Shown piece by piece: positions 17,016 to 25,826 of a DNA stretch of 64,000 bases. Both the position numbers and the translations under genes were made by a program. Each line of letters starts with the position of its first letter. Position 1 is the first letter of the stretch. Under the pieces are notes generated by a model. It did not search any database and was not told the DNA's origin. It was given only the letters and a program-made list of their open reading frames with translations. Source of the DNA: an uncultured Wohlfahrtiimonas sp. (GTDB taxonomy: Bacteria; Pseudomonadota; Gammaproteobacteria; Cardiobacteriales; Wohlfahrtiimonadaceae); NCBI GenBank assembly GCA_947630895.1, contig CANRJJ010000001.1, positions 1-64,000 of the forward strand, written 5' to 3'.

Positions 17016-17519
17016 GTGAGTCAAAACATTTCATTTAATTACAGAAATTCAAAAGGTGAAGAATCTCATTTTTCAATATATTTATTAAAATCTTATGAAT
17101 ATTATTTTAGTGGCCGTACATTAGACACGAATGAATATAGAACATTTAAAAAAGAACGTGTTATCCAATATGATAATGATTCAGAATCTATAATCGCAAA
17201 ACAGCCAATTGAAGAAGTTAAAGCATTCGATGGTAACCCATTAGCTTTTATAAAATCTTATAACCCGAATCAATTATTTGAAGTGTGTTTCACCGGGTTC
17301 AAAAAAGCAGACAAAACAAGACTGATTGAAATTGCTAAAAACAACAATATGTATATTGCGAGTGATGTTACGACAAATCTTGGAATTTTAGTATGTGGTT
17401 ATAATGCAGGACCAAAGAAGATTGAAAGAGCTTTGAATAGTGCTCGCACTGTTGAAATCATGGATGAAGCTGAGTTTCTACACTTTATAGAAACAGGTGA
17501 AGTGAAAAGCAACATATAA
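17016..17519 (+). CDS. BRCT-domain protein of the prophage
   Basis: 167 residues, GTG start after AAAGGAGG. The C-terminal half (about 85-160) is a BRCT domain: VCFTGFKKADKTRLIEIAKNN, YIASDVTTNLGILVCG, AGPKKIERA and a terminal DEAEFLHFIETGE. The N-terminal half is unrecognised. Bacterial BRCT domains are known mainly from NAD-dependent ligase and polymerase-related proteins. It is probably co-transcribed with the repressor, so it is likely expressed in the lysogen; a DNA-repair or exclusion role is inferred only. Confidence 0.78.
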   Translation: MSQNISFNYRNSKGEESHFSIYLLKSYEYYFSGRTLDTNEYRTFKKERVIQYDNDSESIIAKQPIEEVKAFDGNPLAFIKSYNPNQLFEVCFTGFKKADKTRLIEIAKNNNMYIASDVTTNLGILVCGYNAGPKKIERALNSARTVEIMDEAEFLHFIETGEVKSNI

Positions 17520-17544
17520 AACCAATTAAATACAAGGATTCAGT

Positions 17545-17874
17545 ATGAAAAAAATCATTTTAAGTGCAGTGATTTTAATATTCACTCTAACAACATCCCA
17601 TGCAAAGCCACCAATTGGTATCAGTAAAGAGGAATATGGTACAGACTGGCCATTTACTTTTGAAGAGGCTTCTTTATGGTGTATGGGCAATAAAGCCATA
17701 GCAGTATTTAACTTTGATGATAATAAAATGTATCCATTAAATGGGATGGCGCAAACACAAGCCCAAAACCTTGCGTTAGAGCCATCTGTGAATACAGTTT
17801 GGAAAAAGAATAAAGATGGTACAAAACCATCATTAAGTAAGTTGATAGATCAAGGTTTAGCACTGTGTGATTAA
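17545..17874 (+). CDS. Secreted YebY-like (DUF2511) protein
   Basis: 109 residues with a clear signal peptide (MKKIILSAVILIFTLTTSHA, cleavage after AHA-like ...SHA). The mature part DWPFTFEEASLWCMGNKAIAVFN, YPLNGMAQ and a C-terminal Cys match the layout of E. coli YebY. The two cysteines would form a disulfide in the periplasm. Encoded after the repressor and BRCT genes and before a terminator, so it is a lysogenic-conversion candidate. Confidence 0.68.
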   Translation: MKKIILSAVILIFTLTTSHAKPPIGISKEEYGTDWPFTFEEASLWCMGNKAIAVFNFDDNKMYPLNGMAQTQAQNLALEPSVNTVWKKNKDGTKPSLSKLIDQGLALCD

Positions 17875-17884
17875 ACAATTAAAG

Positions 17885-17899
17885 CCCGCATCATGCGGG
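17885..17899 (+). terminator. Terminator of the lysogeny operon, possibly bidirectional
   Basis: Stem CCCGCA/TGCGGG with a 3-base loop, 10 bases after the stop of the secreted protein and before the convergent gene D end. A/T-rich flanks on both sides. Confidence 0.7.
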
Positions 17900-17930
17900 A
17901 TATATATTTTACTGTAATAATTACATGTGG

Positions 17931-18920
17931 CTAATTATTATCCTTAATCTCTGCTTCAACCTGAGTCGTTAATCCATTTTGATCCAAGTTGTGTGTCACA
18001 CGAATAGCAACCCAATCTTTTGAATCAATATCAGCCTTAAAGCCCAGAACTTTCACTGGGCTTTCTGCTATTAGTTCAGGTTTGCCAATCGCTAAATTAA
18101 AAGAAAATGATGCTGTGCCACGCTTTAATTTTTTAAGCTCATTTTCAGCAGCTGTCATTGCTTCATTTTCACTTTGGTAAACCTTGCGCAGCATTGTAGT
18201 TTTCTCATCATTACCAGCCAAAATTTCCTTGCGATCTCCCCATTCATTGCTTACATATTTAGCTTTAACGCCTGTGTAAGCATCACGAGTATTAACAGAA
18301 TAACTATGGTTATCTCCTTGACTACGTGTAATGATGATCGTTGGTAACTCTTTACCCCTTGCTGTTTTGCTATCACCGCGTTTTAAAAATAATAGTGTGC
18401 CTTTTTTTATGGTCGCAATGGCATCAAACTCATTGGCCAATCGCGTCAAAAAGTTGGCATCAGATTCATTTCTCTGCTGTCTATCCTGTATTTTCGTCTC
18501 ACCAAGCTCTATATTCACCCAAGCTTCTAAATCATTCCGTTCTGCTATTTCATCCACAATCTGTTTAATTGTTTTTTGGTGATAAGCCTTATTTCTAGGC
18601 TCTAAAAGTTTACCTCTAAAATCCGCTGATTTAGCTGATATAGTGATCACATCAGGCGCGCCTGTATGAGAAACAGCATCCACCACAAAATCACCACGAT
18701 CCACCAACAAATTAAAGCCAATTTGCACGTTAATCGTCGCATCCATTTTGGGTAATGTAATCATGCCATCACTGTCATCAATCACAATTGTAAGCGTATC
18801 AGCTTCAAAGCCACGATTATCAACCAAGCTCAATGACATTAATCGTGCATTTAATTTATTCGTAATATTTACGCCATCAACCGTAATGACATATTGTGGT
18901 TTCAATGTATTCAAAAGCAT
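17931..18920 (-). CDS. D: Late control / tail protein gpD
   Basis: 329 residues, close to P2 gpD (387) and its relatives. The N-terminal beta-rich part (VDGVNITNKLNARLMSLSLVDNRG) and the DSDANFLTRLANEFDAIATIKKG region are characteristic of the phage late control gene D/VgrG-like baseplate hub fold. It is separated from gpU by the acyltransferase gene on the other strand, so it needs its own promoter or antisense read-through. Confidence 0.88.
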   Translation of the reverse strand: MLLNTLKPQYVITVDGVNITNKLNARLMSLSLVDNRGFEADTLTIVIDDSDGMITLPKMDATINVQIGFNLLVDRGDFVVDAVSHTGAPDVITISAKSADFRGKLLEPRNKAYHQKTIKQIVDEIAERNDLEAWVNIELGETKIQDRQQRNESDANFLTRLANEFDAIATIKKGTLLFLKRGDSKTARGKELPTIIITRSQGDNHSYSVNTRDAYTGVKAKYVSNEWGDRKEILAGNDEKTTMLRKVYQSENEAMTAAENELKKLKRGTASFSFNLAIGKPELIAESPVKVLGFKADIDSKDWVAIRVTHNLDQNGLTTQVEAEIKDNN

Positions 18921-19058
18921 TGATATTTCCTATAATGATTCACTTATACTCATTATAAATATTCTAGTTTTATAACAATGAACTTTCGGTTTACTTAAGG
19001 AACTCACAACTTAAAAATTCAGCTATAATCATTAAATTTTTAAACGAAGCCACTAGAT
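18921..19058 (+). promoter_or_regulatory. Promoter region of the acyltransferase moron with a late-box half-site
   Basis: GTTTACTTAAGG at 18989-19000 is identical to a 12-base stretch of the palindrome at 35476-35500 between late genes O and P. It lies 58 bases upstream of the acyltransferase start codon. This suggests co-activation with the late genes. The other palindrome arm is absent here. Confidence 0.5.
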
Positions 19059-20957
19059 ATGCTGATAAGCCAACAAAAAACTAACTTTAGAGAAGATATT
19101 AACGGCTTAAGAGCCATCGCTGTTTTAGCTGTTGTATTTTTTCACTTTTCTCCTGACAAATTACCTGGAGGATTCGTTGGTGTTGATGTGTTTTTTGTCA
19201 TATCTGGTTACTTAATGACCTCAATTATCTTTAGAGGATTTGAAAATAATAATTTTTCGTTTTGGAACTTTATAGCCAATAGAGCAAAAAGAATTGTCCC
19301 CGCTTTACTAACTGTTTCATTCATTCTTTTAATATTGGGGTATGCTACACTCGGGCCGGATGCATATAAAATGTTAGCTCGACATGTTAGAGATAGTCTC
19401 TTATTTATTTCCAATATTACTTATAAAAATGAAAGTGGATATTTCGATGTAGCTTCTAATACCAAATTTTTATTGCATACTTGGTCTTTATCAGTTGAGT
19501 GGCAATTTTATATTGTCTATCCAATTGCCTTATTAATTTTAAAACGTTTTTTATCCATATCTAAGTTAAAAATCGTTGTAATTAGCTTGTTGATACTATC
19601 ACTTATAGCTTCCGTATTTGTTACAAAGTATCAATCTGAAACAGCTTATTTTATGTTTTATACAAGAGCGTGGGAAATGCTGTTCGGTGGTATAGCATTT
19701 CTATACCCTTTGAAATCTTCTGTAAATAATAAGATTCGTTTTACATTAGAATTAGTTGGCTTATTGATAATTGCAATTTCTATTTTAAAAATAAATACTC
19801 AAACTCCATGGCCTGGGTACATAGCATTGCTACCGGTCTTTGGAACTTATTTATGTATAGTCGCAAATAATAATAAAACAATTTTATCTGGTTATATTAT
19901 TGAGAAAATAGGTCTGTGGTCTTATTCAATATATTTAGTTCATTGGCCTATTATTGTCTTTAATAATATTTTAAGTTGGAACTTATCCTTTAAAAAATAT
20001 ATCGTAATTGTGTTGGTATTATCTTTCATTTCATACCAACTAATTGAAAAAAGACGTAAATATAAATGGGGATTATTATTATCATTTATTTTTGTTTTAT
20101 TAATGGCTGTGTATGTACGTAATACTAACGGGCTGGAGCAAAGATTTAGCGTTCCTGAAAATATACAAAAATCTATATTACAAGGACATAGGTTTGGATC
20201 TTTCGCTGAGTGGCGCCCATACAACCATTCATTGAATCAAAAAAACCTACAATTCGTTTTTTATGGTGATAGTTTTACCTCTCAATATGAGCCTTTTTTT
20301 TCAAGTTTAGATGTGCCATTAGCTTTTTTATATCAAGGACAGTGCCTTAGTACTCCAAATTATTATTCATACGATAAAAGCTGTAAAAAAAGTTTTGATA
20401 TTCTAAAGTCTAAAAACACTCTTATTAAAGATAAAATTTTGATTATGTCTAATTTTTGGCAGCATGATAAAACTATCTTAAAAAATAGAGTTACTGATGA
20501 AAATGTAACTTTTAATCAAGATAGTGAGTATATTCAATTGATAATAAATGAACTCGTTGAAATAAAAAACACTCTACAACCGGCTAAAATAATAATTATT
20601 GGAGAGCACAATAGGTTTCATGGGAAAGAACCCGCAATATGTATGCAACGATTGAACCAAGTTACTTGGTATAATAAATACATTTCAGCTGACACAGCAC
20701 CTGATGAATGTCAAAGCATAGTTAGTTATAACCAAAAGATTGAAAATTTCAACACTAATTTAGAGAAAGCCATTTCTAAAAATGATTGGCTTCACTTTAT
20801 AAATCCCAATAATGTTTTATGCAAAAATAATCTATGTATCCAAATAGAAAATGATTTATTTTTACACGGAGATGGTTGGCATTTATCATTAATTGGTGCA
20901 AAAAAAGTTGGTAAATACATATTTGATGAGTTGGAAAAGATTAAAGCAACACACTAA
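19059..20957 (+). CDS. OafA/YrhL-type O-acyltransferase with SGNH domain (moron)
   Basis: 632 residues. Residues 1-360 form an acyltransferase-3 membrane domain of about ten segments, opening with INGLRAIAVLAVVFFHF and GGFVGVDVFFVISGYLMT. The C-terminal 250 residues are an SGNH hydrolase-like domain with FYGDSFTS (nucleophile Ser) and DGWHLSLIGA (Asp/His). Such enzymes acetylate O-antigen or other envelope sugars, and prophage copies often change serotype and block further phage adsorption. It is on the opposite strand to U and D, more AT-rich than they are, and its 3' end overlaps gpU by 17 bases: an inserted cargo gene. Confidence 0.9.
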   Translation: MLISQQKTNFREDINGLRAIAVLAVVFFHFSPDKLPGGFVGVDVFFVISGYLMTSIIFRGFENNNFSFWNFIANRAKRIVPALLTVSFILLILGYATLGPDAYKMLARHVRDSLLFISNITYKNESGYFDVASNTKFLLHTWSLSVEWQFYIVYPIALLILKRFLSISKLKIVVISLLILSLIASVFVTKYQSETAYFMFYTRAWEMLFGGIAFLYPLKSSVNNKIRFTLELVGLLIIAISILKINTQTPWPGYIALLPVFGTYLCIVANNNKTILSGYIIEKIGLWSYSIYLVHWPIIVFNNILSWNLSFKKYIVIVLVLSFISYQLIEKRRKYKWGLLLSFIFVLLMAVYVRNTNGLEQRFSVPENIQKSILQGHRFGSFAEWRPYNHSLNQKNLQFVFYGDSFTSQYEPFFSSLDVPLAFLYQGQCLSTPNYYSYDKSCKKSFDILKSKNTLIKDKILIMSNFWQHDKTILKNRVTDENVTFNQDSEYIQLIINELVEIKNTLQPAKIIIIGEHNRFHGKEPAICMQRLNQVTWYNKYISADTAPDECQSIVSYNQKIENFNTNLEKAISKNDWLHFINPNNVLCKNNLCIQIENDLFLHGDGWHLSLIGAKKVGKYIFDELEKIKATH

Positions 20958-21375
20958 TTTGGCTCGTGATCATCCCTAATGCACCCAACATATCATCACC
21001 AACCCTTTTGAACTCCAGGCTAAAATCCACAACATGTGGTGCGCCTGTGTGTTCAAATTGGCGGGCAACTTCATCAGCATTCACACAAATATAATTGCCA
21101 TGAATACGGCCTGTGCGTTCAATCAATGGAAAGCCTTGCCCAAAGCTTGCTTGCAAGCGCAATAACTCAATGGCATTGCGCCCACCTGTAATCATTGGCA
21201 ATAATTTACCTGTCAAAATAACTGTTTCTTCGCCTGGTCCTAAAAATTGTTTAGCATCACGTGCACCAACGCGTGAATTGCTGCCATATTTATAACTCCC
21301 TTTTTTAGAGAAACCTTCATACGGCAAAGATTCCAACGAAAACGGGAAAAATCCCCAAACCATTTGAATTTTCAT
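20941..21375 (-). CDS. U: Tail protein gpU
   Basis: 144 residues, typical for P2 gpU. It starts MKIQMVWGFFPFSLESLPYEGFSKKGSYKY, a hallmark opening, and contains VILTGKLLPMITGGR. Needed for tail tube completion. Start overlaps the gpT stop as TAATG. Confidence 0.92.
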   Translation of the reverse strand: MKIQMVWGFFPFSLESLPYEGFSKKGSYKYGSNSRVGARDAKQFLGPGEETVILTGKLLPMITGGRNAIELLRLQASFGQGFPLIERTGRIHGNYICVNADEVARQFEHTGAPHVVDFSLEFKRVGDDMLGALGMITSQISVLL

Positions 21376-23537
21376 TAACGTAAATCTCCTAAAAGAGCAC
21401 TATCTTTTTTAGTCACACTCGCAATACCTCTTTGCACTGCTTGTGCAATGGATTGTGCATTGCCATCAGGTGCAGTGATATGGATCTCAAAAGATTGATT
21501 TTGCGTATTATTCACGGGGCTGTTATTGCCACCTGCCATCATTCGCATCACTTCTGCTCGTTGTTCTTCTGCACTGAGATTGCTTTCAGCTCTGCCATGC
21601 AACATGGCTGCTTGTTCATCAGGTGTTTTAGTGTAAAAATCATTGGCAGATATGCCATAACGCTCTTCAATTTGAGCATTTTTATACATATCATTAGCCA
21701 ATTCTGTATTAGGCTTACCCACAATTGCATAATAGGCATCTAAGAATGGCTGCAATATTTTCATGATTTGATCAATGGCAGGTTGTGCCCATGTCACAAT
21801 ATCGCTCCAAAACCGCTTAGCATTGGCTGATAAATCATCCCAAGTATCCACAACTTTTAACCAGGCATTATCAAAATCAAAGACAAGATCCACCAAAAAC
21901 CCTAATGAATCCACCACTGTTTTTACGCCATTACTTAAAATTAACCACATATTGCCCAAGTGGTTGCCAATTAATGGCACAGATCGCAATAAGCCATCAA
22001 TATCCATTTGCAATTGGCCAAATCCATCCGTCCATAACCATAGCCATTTATCTAGGTTTTTATATATGGCATAGATGGATAAACTAATCACTGCCAATGC
22101 TGCAGCAATAGGATTACCCAATACAGCAAACTGAAAAGCACCCCAAGCCAATTTAGCCAAACCTAATGATGCTGTAATGCCAATAATACCAGCTGTGATA
22201 TAACTCAAGTTACTAACCATTTCAGGGTTTTGCTTTGCGAACTCACCCACAACATTCATAATTTTAGTGATCCACTGGAATGAACCTCGCAAACCTTTAC
22301 TATTGGTTTCAAACACTGTGATTTTAAAATCAGACCAAGCTGAGTCTAACTCCTGAATATCTCCGGATAAGTTATCCGCCATTATTTTTGCTAATTTTTT
22401 ACTTTCACCATTATTATCTTTGATTTCTTGTAATATTTGTTTTAAATCATCAATACTGCCTTTATCCATCAAAGCTGATAATGCAGATGCAGCCTCTAAA
22501 CCTGCAATGCTCGTCAAAGCTTTCATTCTCTCAGCATTACCCATCTTGGCTGTTTTTTCTAACATTTCTGTAAACAGCTCCATAGGCTTTCTCAAATCAC
22601 CTTTTTTATCTGTGGTTGCAATACCCAATTTCTGTAATTCTTTTTTAGCCATACTAGGACCAGCAGCTAAACGACTGAAAATAGCACGCATAGCAGTACC
22701 GGCTTCACCACCCTGAATACCAACATTACCCAAAACACCGGCCATTGCAGATGCTTCTTCCAATGAAATTCCCAAACCTTTAGCGATTGGGCCAACATAT
22801 TTCATTGTTTCTCCCAACATTTCAAGATTGGTATTTGTACGCGTAAATGTTCCCACTAAAATATCCCCCACCCGATCCATTTGGTTAGCATCTAAACCAA
22901 AGGCCGATAAGATATTCGAGCCAATATCAGCAGCACGACCAATATCAACACCGCCTGCGCGTGCCAAATCCAAAGTACCCGCCATAGATTTCATAATTTC
23001 TTCAGGCTTAAAACCTGCCATTGCATAGAAAGCTTGACCTTCCGCGACCTGTTTTGGATCAGCCCAGGTGGTTGCCCCCAAATATTTAGCATTTTCATTC
23101 AAAGCGGCCAACATCGGGCTGTCTTTTTCCAAGCGCGTTAATGCCTGAACACGGCTCATTGTTTCTTCAAAGTCCATGCCCTCAGCCATAAAACGAGATA
23201 CGCCATAACCCATCGCACTTGCCGCTGCCATTTGCACAGCACCTGCACCTATTAATTCTTTGCCTGAATTACGGTGTGCTTGCATCTTATACAGATCTTT
23301 CAATCGTTTTTGTTGGCGTTCAATCATGCGGTTAGTTTTCTCTAACTCTTGTTGATCACGTTGTTGCTGTCTAGTTAAAGGTCCATTCAAAGGAATGCCT
23401 GTGCTTAAATCACGGATGCGTTTTTTATAGTCACTGATATTTTGTTTGGTTTTGCCAATCGTGCCATCAATACCACGCAAAGTGGCTGTCACATGGTCAA
23501 ATGCTTTTAAAATCACTTCCATTTTTAATTCAGCCAT
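21375..23537 (-). CDS. T: Tape measure protein gpT
   Basis: 720 residues. Sets tail length. The central part (about 130-380) is the phage-tail tape-measure core: ETMSRVQALTR, MDRVGDILVGTF, LGISLEEASAMAGVLGNVGIQGGEAGTAMRA. A coiled-coil N-terminus (residues 30-110) and hydrophobic helices (450-560) follow the family. Starts inside the E' stop (ATGGCTGA). Confidence 0.93.
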   Translation of the reverse strand: MAELKMEVILKAFDHVTATLRGIDGTIGKTKQNISDYKKRIRDLSTGIPLNGPLTRQQQRDQQELEKTNRMIERQQKRLKDLYKMQAHRNSGKELIGAGAVQMAAASAMGYGVSRFMAEGMDFEETMSRVQALTRLEKDSPMLAALNENAKYLGATTWADPKQVAEGQAFYAMAGFKPEEIMKSMAGTLDLARAGGVDIGRAADIGSNILSAFGLDANQMDRVGDILVGTFTRTNTNLEMLGETMKYVGPIAKGLGISLEEASAMAGVLGNVGIQGGEAGTAMRAIFSRLAAGPSMAKKELQKLGIATTDKKGDLRKPMELFTEMLEKTAKMGNAERMKALTSIAGLEAASALSALMDKGSIDDLKQILQEIKDNNGESKKLAKIMADNLSGDIQELDSAWSDFKITVFETNSKGLRGSFQWITKIMNVVGEFAKQNPEMVSNLSYITAGIIGITASLGLAKLAWGAFQFAVLGNPIAAALAVISLSIYAIYKNLDKWLWLWTDGFGQLQMDIDGLLRSVPLIGNHLGNMWLILSNGVKTVVDSLGFLVDLVFDFDNAWLKVVDTWDDLSANAKRFWSDIVTWAQPAIDQIMKILQPFLDAYYAIVGKPNTELANDMYKNAQIEERYGISANDFYTKTPDEQAAMLHGRAESNLSAEEQRAEVMRMMAGGNNSPVNNTQNQSFEIHITAPDGNAQSIAQAVQRGIASVTKKDSALLGDLR

Positions 23538-23670
23538 TGCGTATTTCCTCTAACTTTTCTTGATGATTTTTGGCTTCAGCATACCAACTTTGAATCTCTG
23601 AAAACTCCATGCCACACATATCGTTATAGCTAATGAATGGGAACGTTAAGCCGATCCCAATCATCATCAT
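23530..23670 (-). CDS. Tail assembly chaperone gpE' (made by frameshift from E)
   Basis: 46 codons from the first of three ATG codons to the TGA that overlaps gpT. MGIGLTFP-like start, then MCGMEFSEIQSWYAEAKNH matches the P2 GpE'/GpE-family tail protein. It has little or no ribosome site of its own. The frame is open without a stop back to a T-TTT-TTG slippery site in gene E (23721-23727), so it is probably made mainly as an E-E' fusion. Confidence 0.82.
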   Translation of the reverse strand: MMMIGIGLTFPFISYNDMCGMEFSEIQSWYAEAKNHQEKLEEIRNG

Positions 23671-23672
23671 TT

Positions 23673-23975
23673 TTATGCTTGTGTCTGTGCTTCCTCTTCC
23701 GACCATTCCGTCGGATCGGTCAAAAAAGCAGTCACCACCAATGCAAACTTACTCAAATCTTTCACGCTCATTTGTTTGATGATCTTTTGTGTTAAGCGTG
23801 GCTCTGTAATCTTTGGCAATAGTTCAACTAACTGATCAGAATGGCCAAACTGCAATGCGTGCAAAGACAAGCCTTTTAAAGCTGTGACATTTGGCTCAAA
23901 TACTGTGATTTCAGTATGTTCAGTTTCACCCACAGTAATTGGCTTAGCCAAACGAATTGTTTTTTGTTCGCTCAT
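23673..23975 (-). CDS. E: Tail assembly protein gpE
   Basis: 100 residues. Small acidic-ended tail chaperone between tube and tape measure (VTALKGLSLHALQFGHSDQLVELLPKIT). In P2-like phages it acts with E' in tail assembly. The slippery heptamer lies 16 codons before its stop. Confidence 0.88.
   Translation of the reverse strand: MSEQKTIRLAKPITVGETEHTEITVFEPNVTALKGLSLHALQFGHSDQLVELLPKITEPRLTQKIIKQMSVKDLSKFALVVTAFLTDPTEWSEEEAQTQA
23721..23727 (-). other. Programmed -1 frameshift site T-TTT-TTG (E to E')
   Basis: On the minus strand the codons GCT TTT TTG of gpE form the heptamer known from P2. After a shift of -1 the frame stays open through the E' start and to the E' stop at 23530-23532. Confidence 0.8.
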
Positions 23976-23977
23976 GA

Positions 23978-24496
23978 TTACTGTCTCCCTAAGTTACGAC
24001 GACGTTTTTCCAATACATCTTTGCCATTAATGCGACGAATCATATTCATCACATCTTCAAAATAGATCTCTTTGTTGTCCACAAAGTACTGAACGCGAGC
24101 ACAAGCAATATTCACTTCATTCTTAGACAATGTATTGTTTTCATTGTCACCGCCATCTGCTTCTTCGATCTGTCCCCAAAAGTACAGTTTTATCTGCTTT
24201 TCATCACAGCTATCACCATCCGCTAGAGAACCTAACAGCATCACTTCTTGGCCATCAATCTTGCAGTCACCCTCAGATAAAAGGGATAAATCCAACCCAT
24301 TTTTACTGAAAGACATTGACCAATCAGAGTCATAGCCAATATTCACTTTTAATGGACGAGATAAACCACCTGCGTTCAGTTCTTCAAACTTTGGTGCGTT
24401 CTTTGGCAATGTGAACTTGTCACATGTGCCCGCTAGGTTTCGACCGTTTAAGTACAAATCAAAACCTTTTAAAATGCGTGGTAATTCAATGCTCAT
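23978..24496 (-). CDS. FII: Major tail tube protein gpFII
   Basis: 172 residues. LPRILKGFDLYLNGRNLAGTC at the start and the GLSRPLKVNIGYD and ALL/FWGQIEE strands fit P2 gpFII. The second of two adjacent ATG codons is preferred because GGAGG lies at better distance. Follows the sheath gene directly. Confidence 0.92.
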   Translation of the reverse strand: MSIELPRILKGFDLYLNGRNLAGTCDKFTLPKNAPKFEELNAGGLSRPLKVNIGYDSDWSMSFSKNGLDLSLLSEGDCKIDGQEVMLLGSLADGDSCDEKQIKLYFWGQIEEADGGDNENNTLSKNEVNIACARVQYFVDNKEIYFEDVMNMIRRINGKDVLEKRRRNLGRQ

Positions 24497-24498
24497 CA

Positions 24499-25677
24499 TT
24501 AACCTCCGATTGCGTTTGTTACGAACTTATCAGTTAAGCGAACTGTTAAGCCAGGTGACTCTAAAGGAATGGCAGGCGTGTAATCCACAACCCAATCAGG
24601 ACGGCCACTCATCAATGCGTCATTGCCATTTAATTCAGGGTGCAACATGATTTCACCACCCAAAATGCGACCTGCGCGTGTCCAATCTGCTAACACAGAG
24701 TCACCACGTTGTTTGAACTGATCCAATAATGCAGGTGTCATTGGTTTATCCTGCAGCATGTTTTTCAATAGCTCAGCCAAAGTAATACCAATCACTTGCG
24801 ATGACCGTGCAGAAACTTCAAAATACATGGATGAATCAGGCGCAGAAGTCGTACGATTGCCCCAAGTGCGGAATCCGCTATCTTGCACAAAGCAAGAAAT
24901 ACCCGCTTCATTCAACACATTGGCATCCGTGCCATAGCCATTAATGCCCGCATAGCTCACTTCTTTGCTTAAACCCAAAACATTGCTGAGCTGATTGTTT
25001 GAAATGGAATAATGCCAACCGCGTTCTTGGTCTAATTTGGCACGCAAGCCCAATAATTTTGGTACCGCATAATGCTCACGTTGGATCGCTGTTTCAGCAT
25101 CAAACTGAATTAAATCACCATAAAACAACATGCCATAAGCATTGCCAAACTTTTCACGGTACAGCAAAGCATCTGCAATATTGGTGCAATGAGAACATGA
25201 GCTATACACAAAGCCATAAAATTTATCTGCGTATGCTTGTAACGCCTTAGTCACAGCTTCCGATTCATCATATTTAGGAATGCCTAAAATACGTGGTTGC
25301 AAGCCAATCTGTGCTTTGGCCAACTCCAAAGCTTTAATCCCTGTGTAGCTATCTGTGGCTTCGTCGATCTTGCCAATAATGTTGGCATAGGTTTCTTCAT
25401 CTGTTTCACCTTCAGCCACACGAACCACCACGATTGGTGCACGTACTTCTTCATCAATGCCTTTTAATGTTTCAGCCAATGTGCCTTTTTTACCTGCCTT
25501 TAAAATCGCTTTTTTAGCATCAGTCACGAGCACACAACGATTCAAAGGAAAGATTTCAGCATCTGCATCTTCAGCCGTCACAACCACACCGATCACATCC
25601 GTAGCCATTGCACGCAATTCAATGTATGAATCTTCTTCGATGACTAAACGCGTACCATGTAAAAATGTTGTACTCAT
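24499..25677 (-). CDS. FI: Tail sheath protein gpFI
   Basis: 392 residues, equal to P2 gpFI (396). Contractile sheath signatures: FLHGTRLVIE start, VGVVVTAEDADAEIFPLNRCVLV, YGTDANVLNEAGI, FVQDSGFRTWGNRT, VDYTPAIPLESP near the end. Forms the contractile outer tube. Confidence 0.94.
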   Translation of the reverse strand: MSTTFLHGTRLVIEEDSYIELRAMATDVIGVVVTAEDADAEIFPLNRCVLVTDAKKAILKAGKKGTLAETLKGIDEEVRAPIVVVRVAEGETDEETYANIIGKIDEATDSYTGIKALELAKAQIGLQPRILGIPKYDESEAVTKALQAYADKFYGFVYSSCSHCTNIADALLYREKFGNAYGMLFYGDLIQFDAETAIQREHYAVPKLLGLRAKLDQERGWHYSISNNQLSNVLGLSKEVSYAGINGYGTDANVLNEAGISCFVQDSGFRTWGNRTTSAPDSSMYFEVSARSSQVIGITLAELLKNMLQDKPMTPALLDQFKQRGDSVLADWTRAGRILGGEIMLHPELNGNDALMSGRPDWVVDYTPAIPLESPGLTVRLTDKFVTNAIGG

Positions 25678-25826
25678 TATTTTTCTCCTTTAACTTTGGC
25701 CACTTCTTTTAAGTGCCCTGTTTCCACTAATCGTGCAATTTGCTCTTTGGTGAGCTGTTTAGCATCGATGTGATCTCCTTTTTTATAGCGCACAGCGCCT
25801 AATTGAATTTGTCGTACAACAATCAT
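25677..25826 (-). CDS. Small phage protein before the sheath gene (49 residues)
   Basis: A short frame starting MIVVRQIQLGAVRYKKGDHI, followed by LTKEQIARLVETGHLKEV, a pattern common to small phage proteins found beside tail genes. Its stop overlaps the sheath start as TAATG, and the upstream start lies inside the end of the tail fibre assembly gene. Function unknown. Confidence 0.65.
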   Translation of the reverse strand: MIVVRQIQLGAVRYKKGDHIDAKQLTKEQIARLVETGHLKEVAKVKGEK

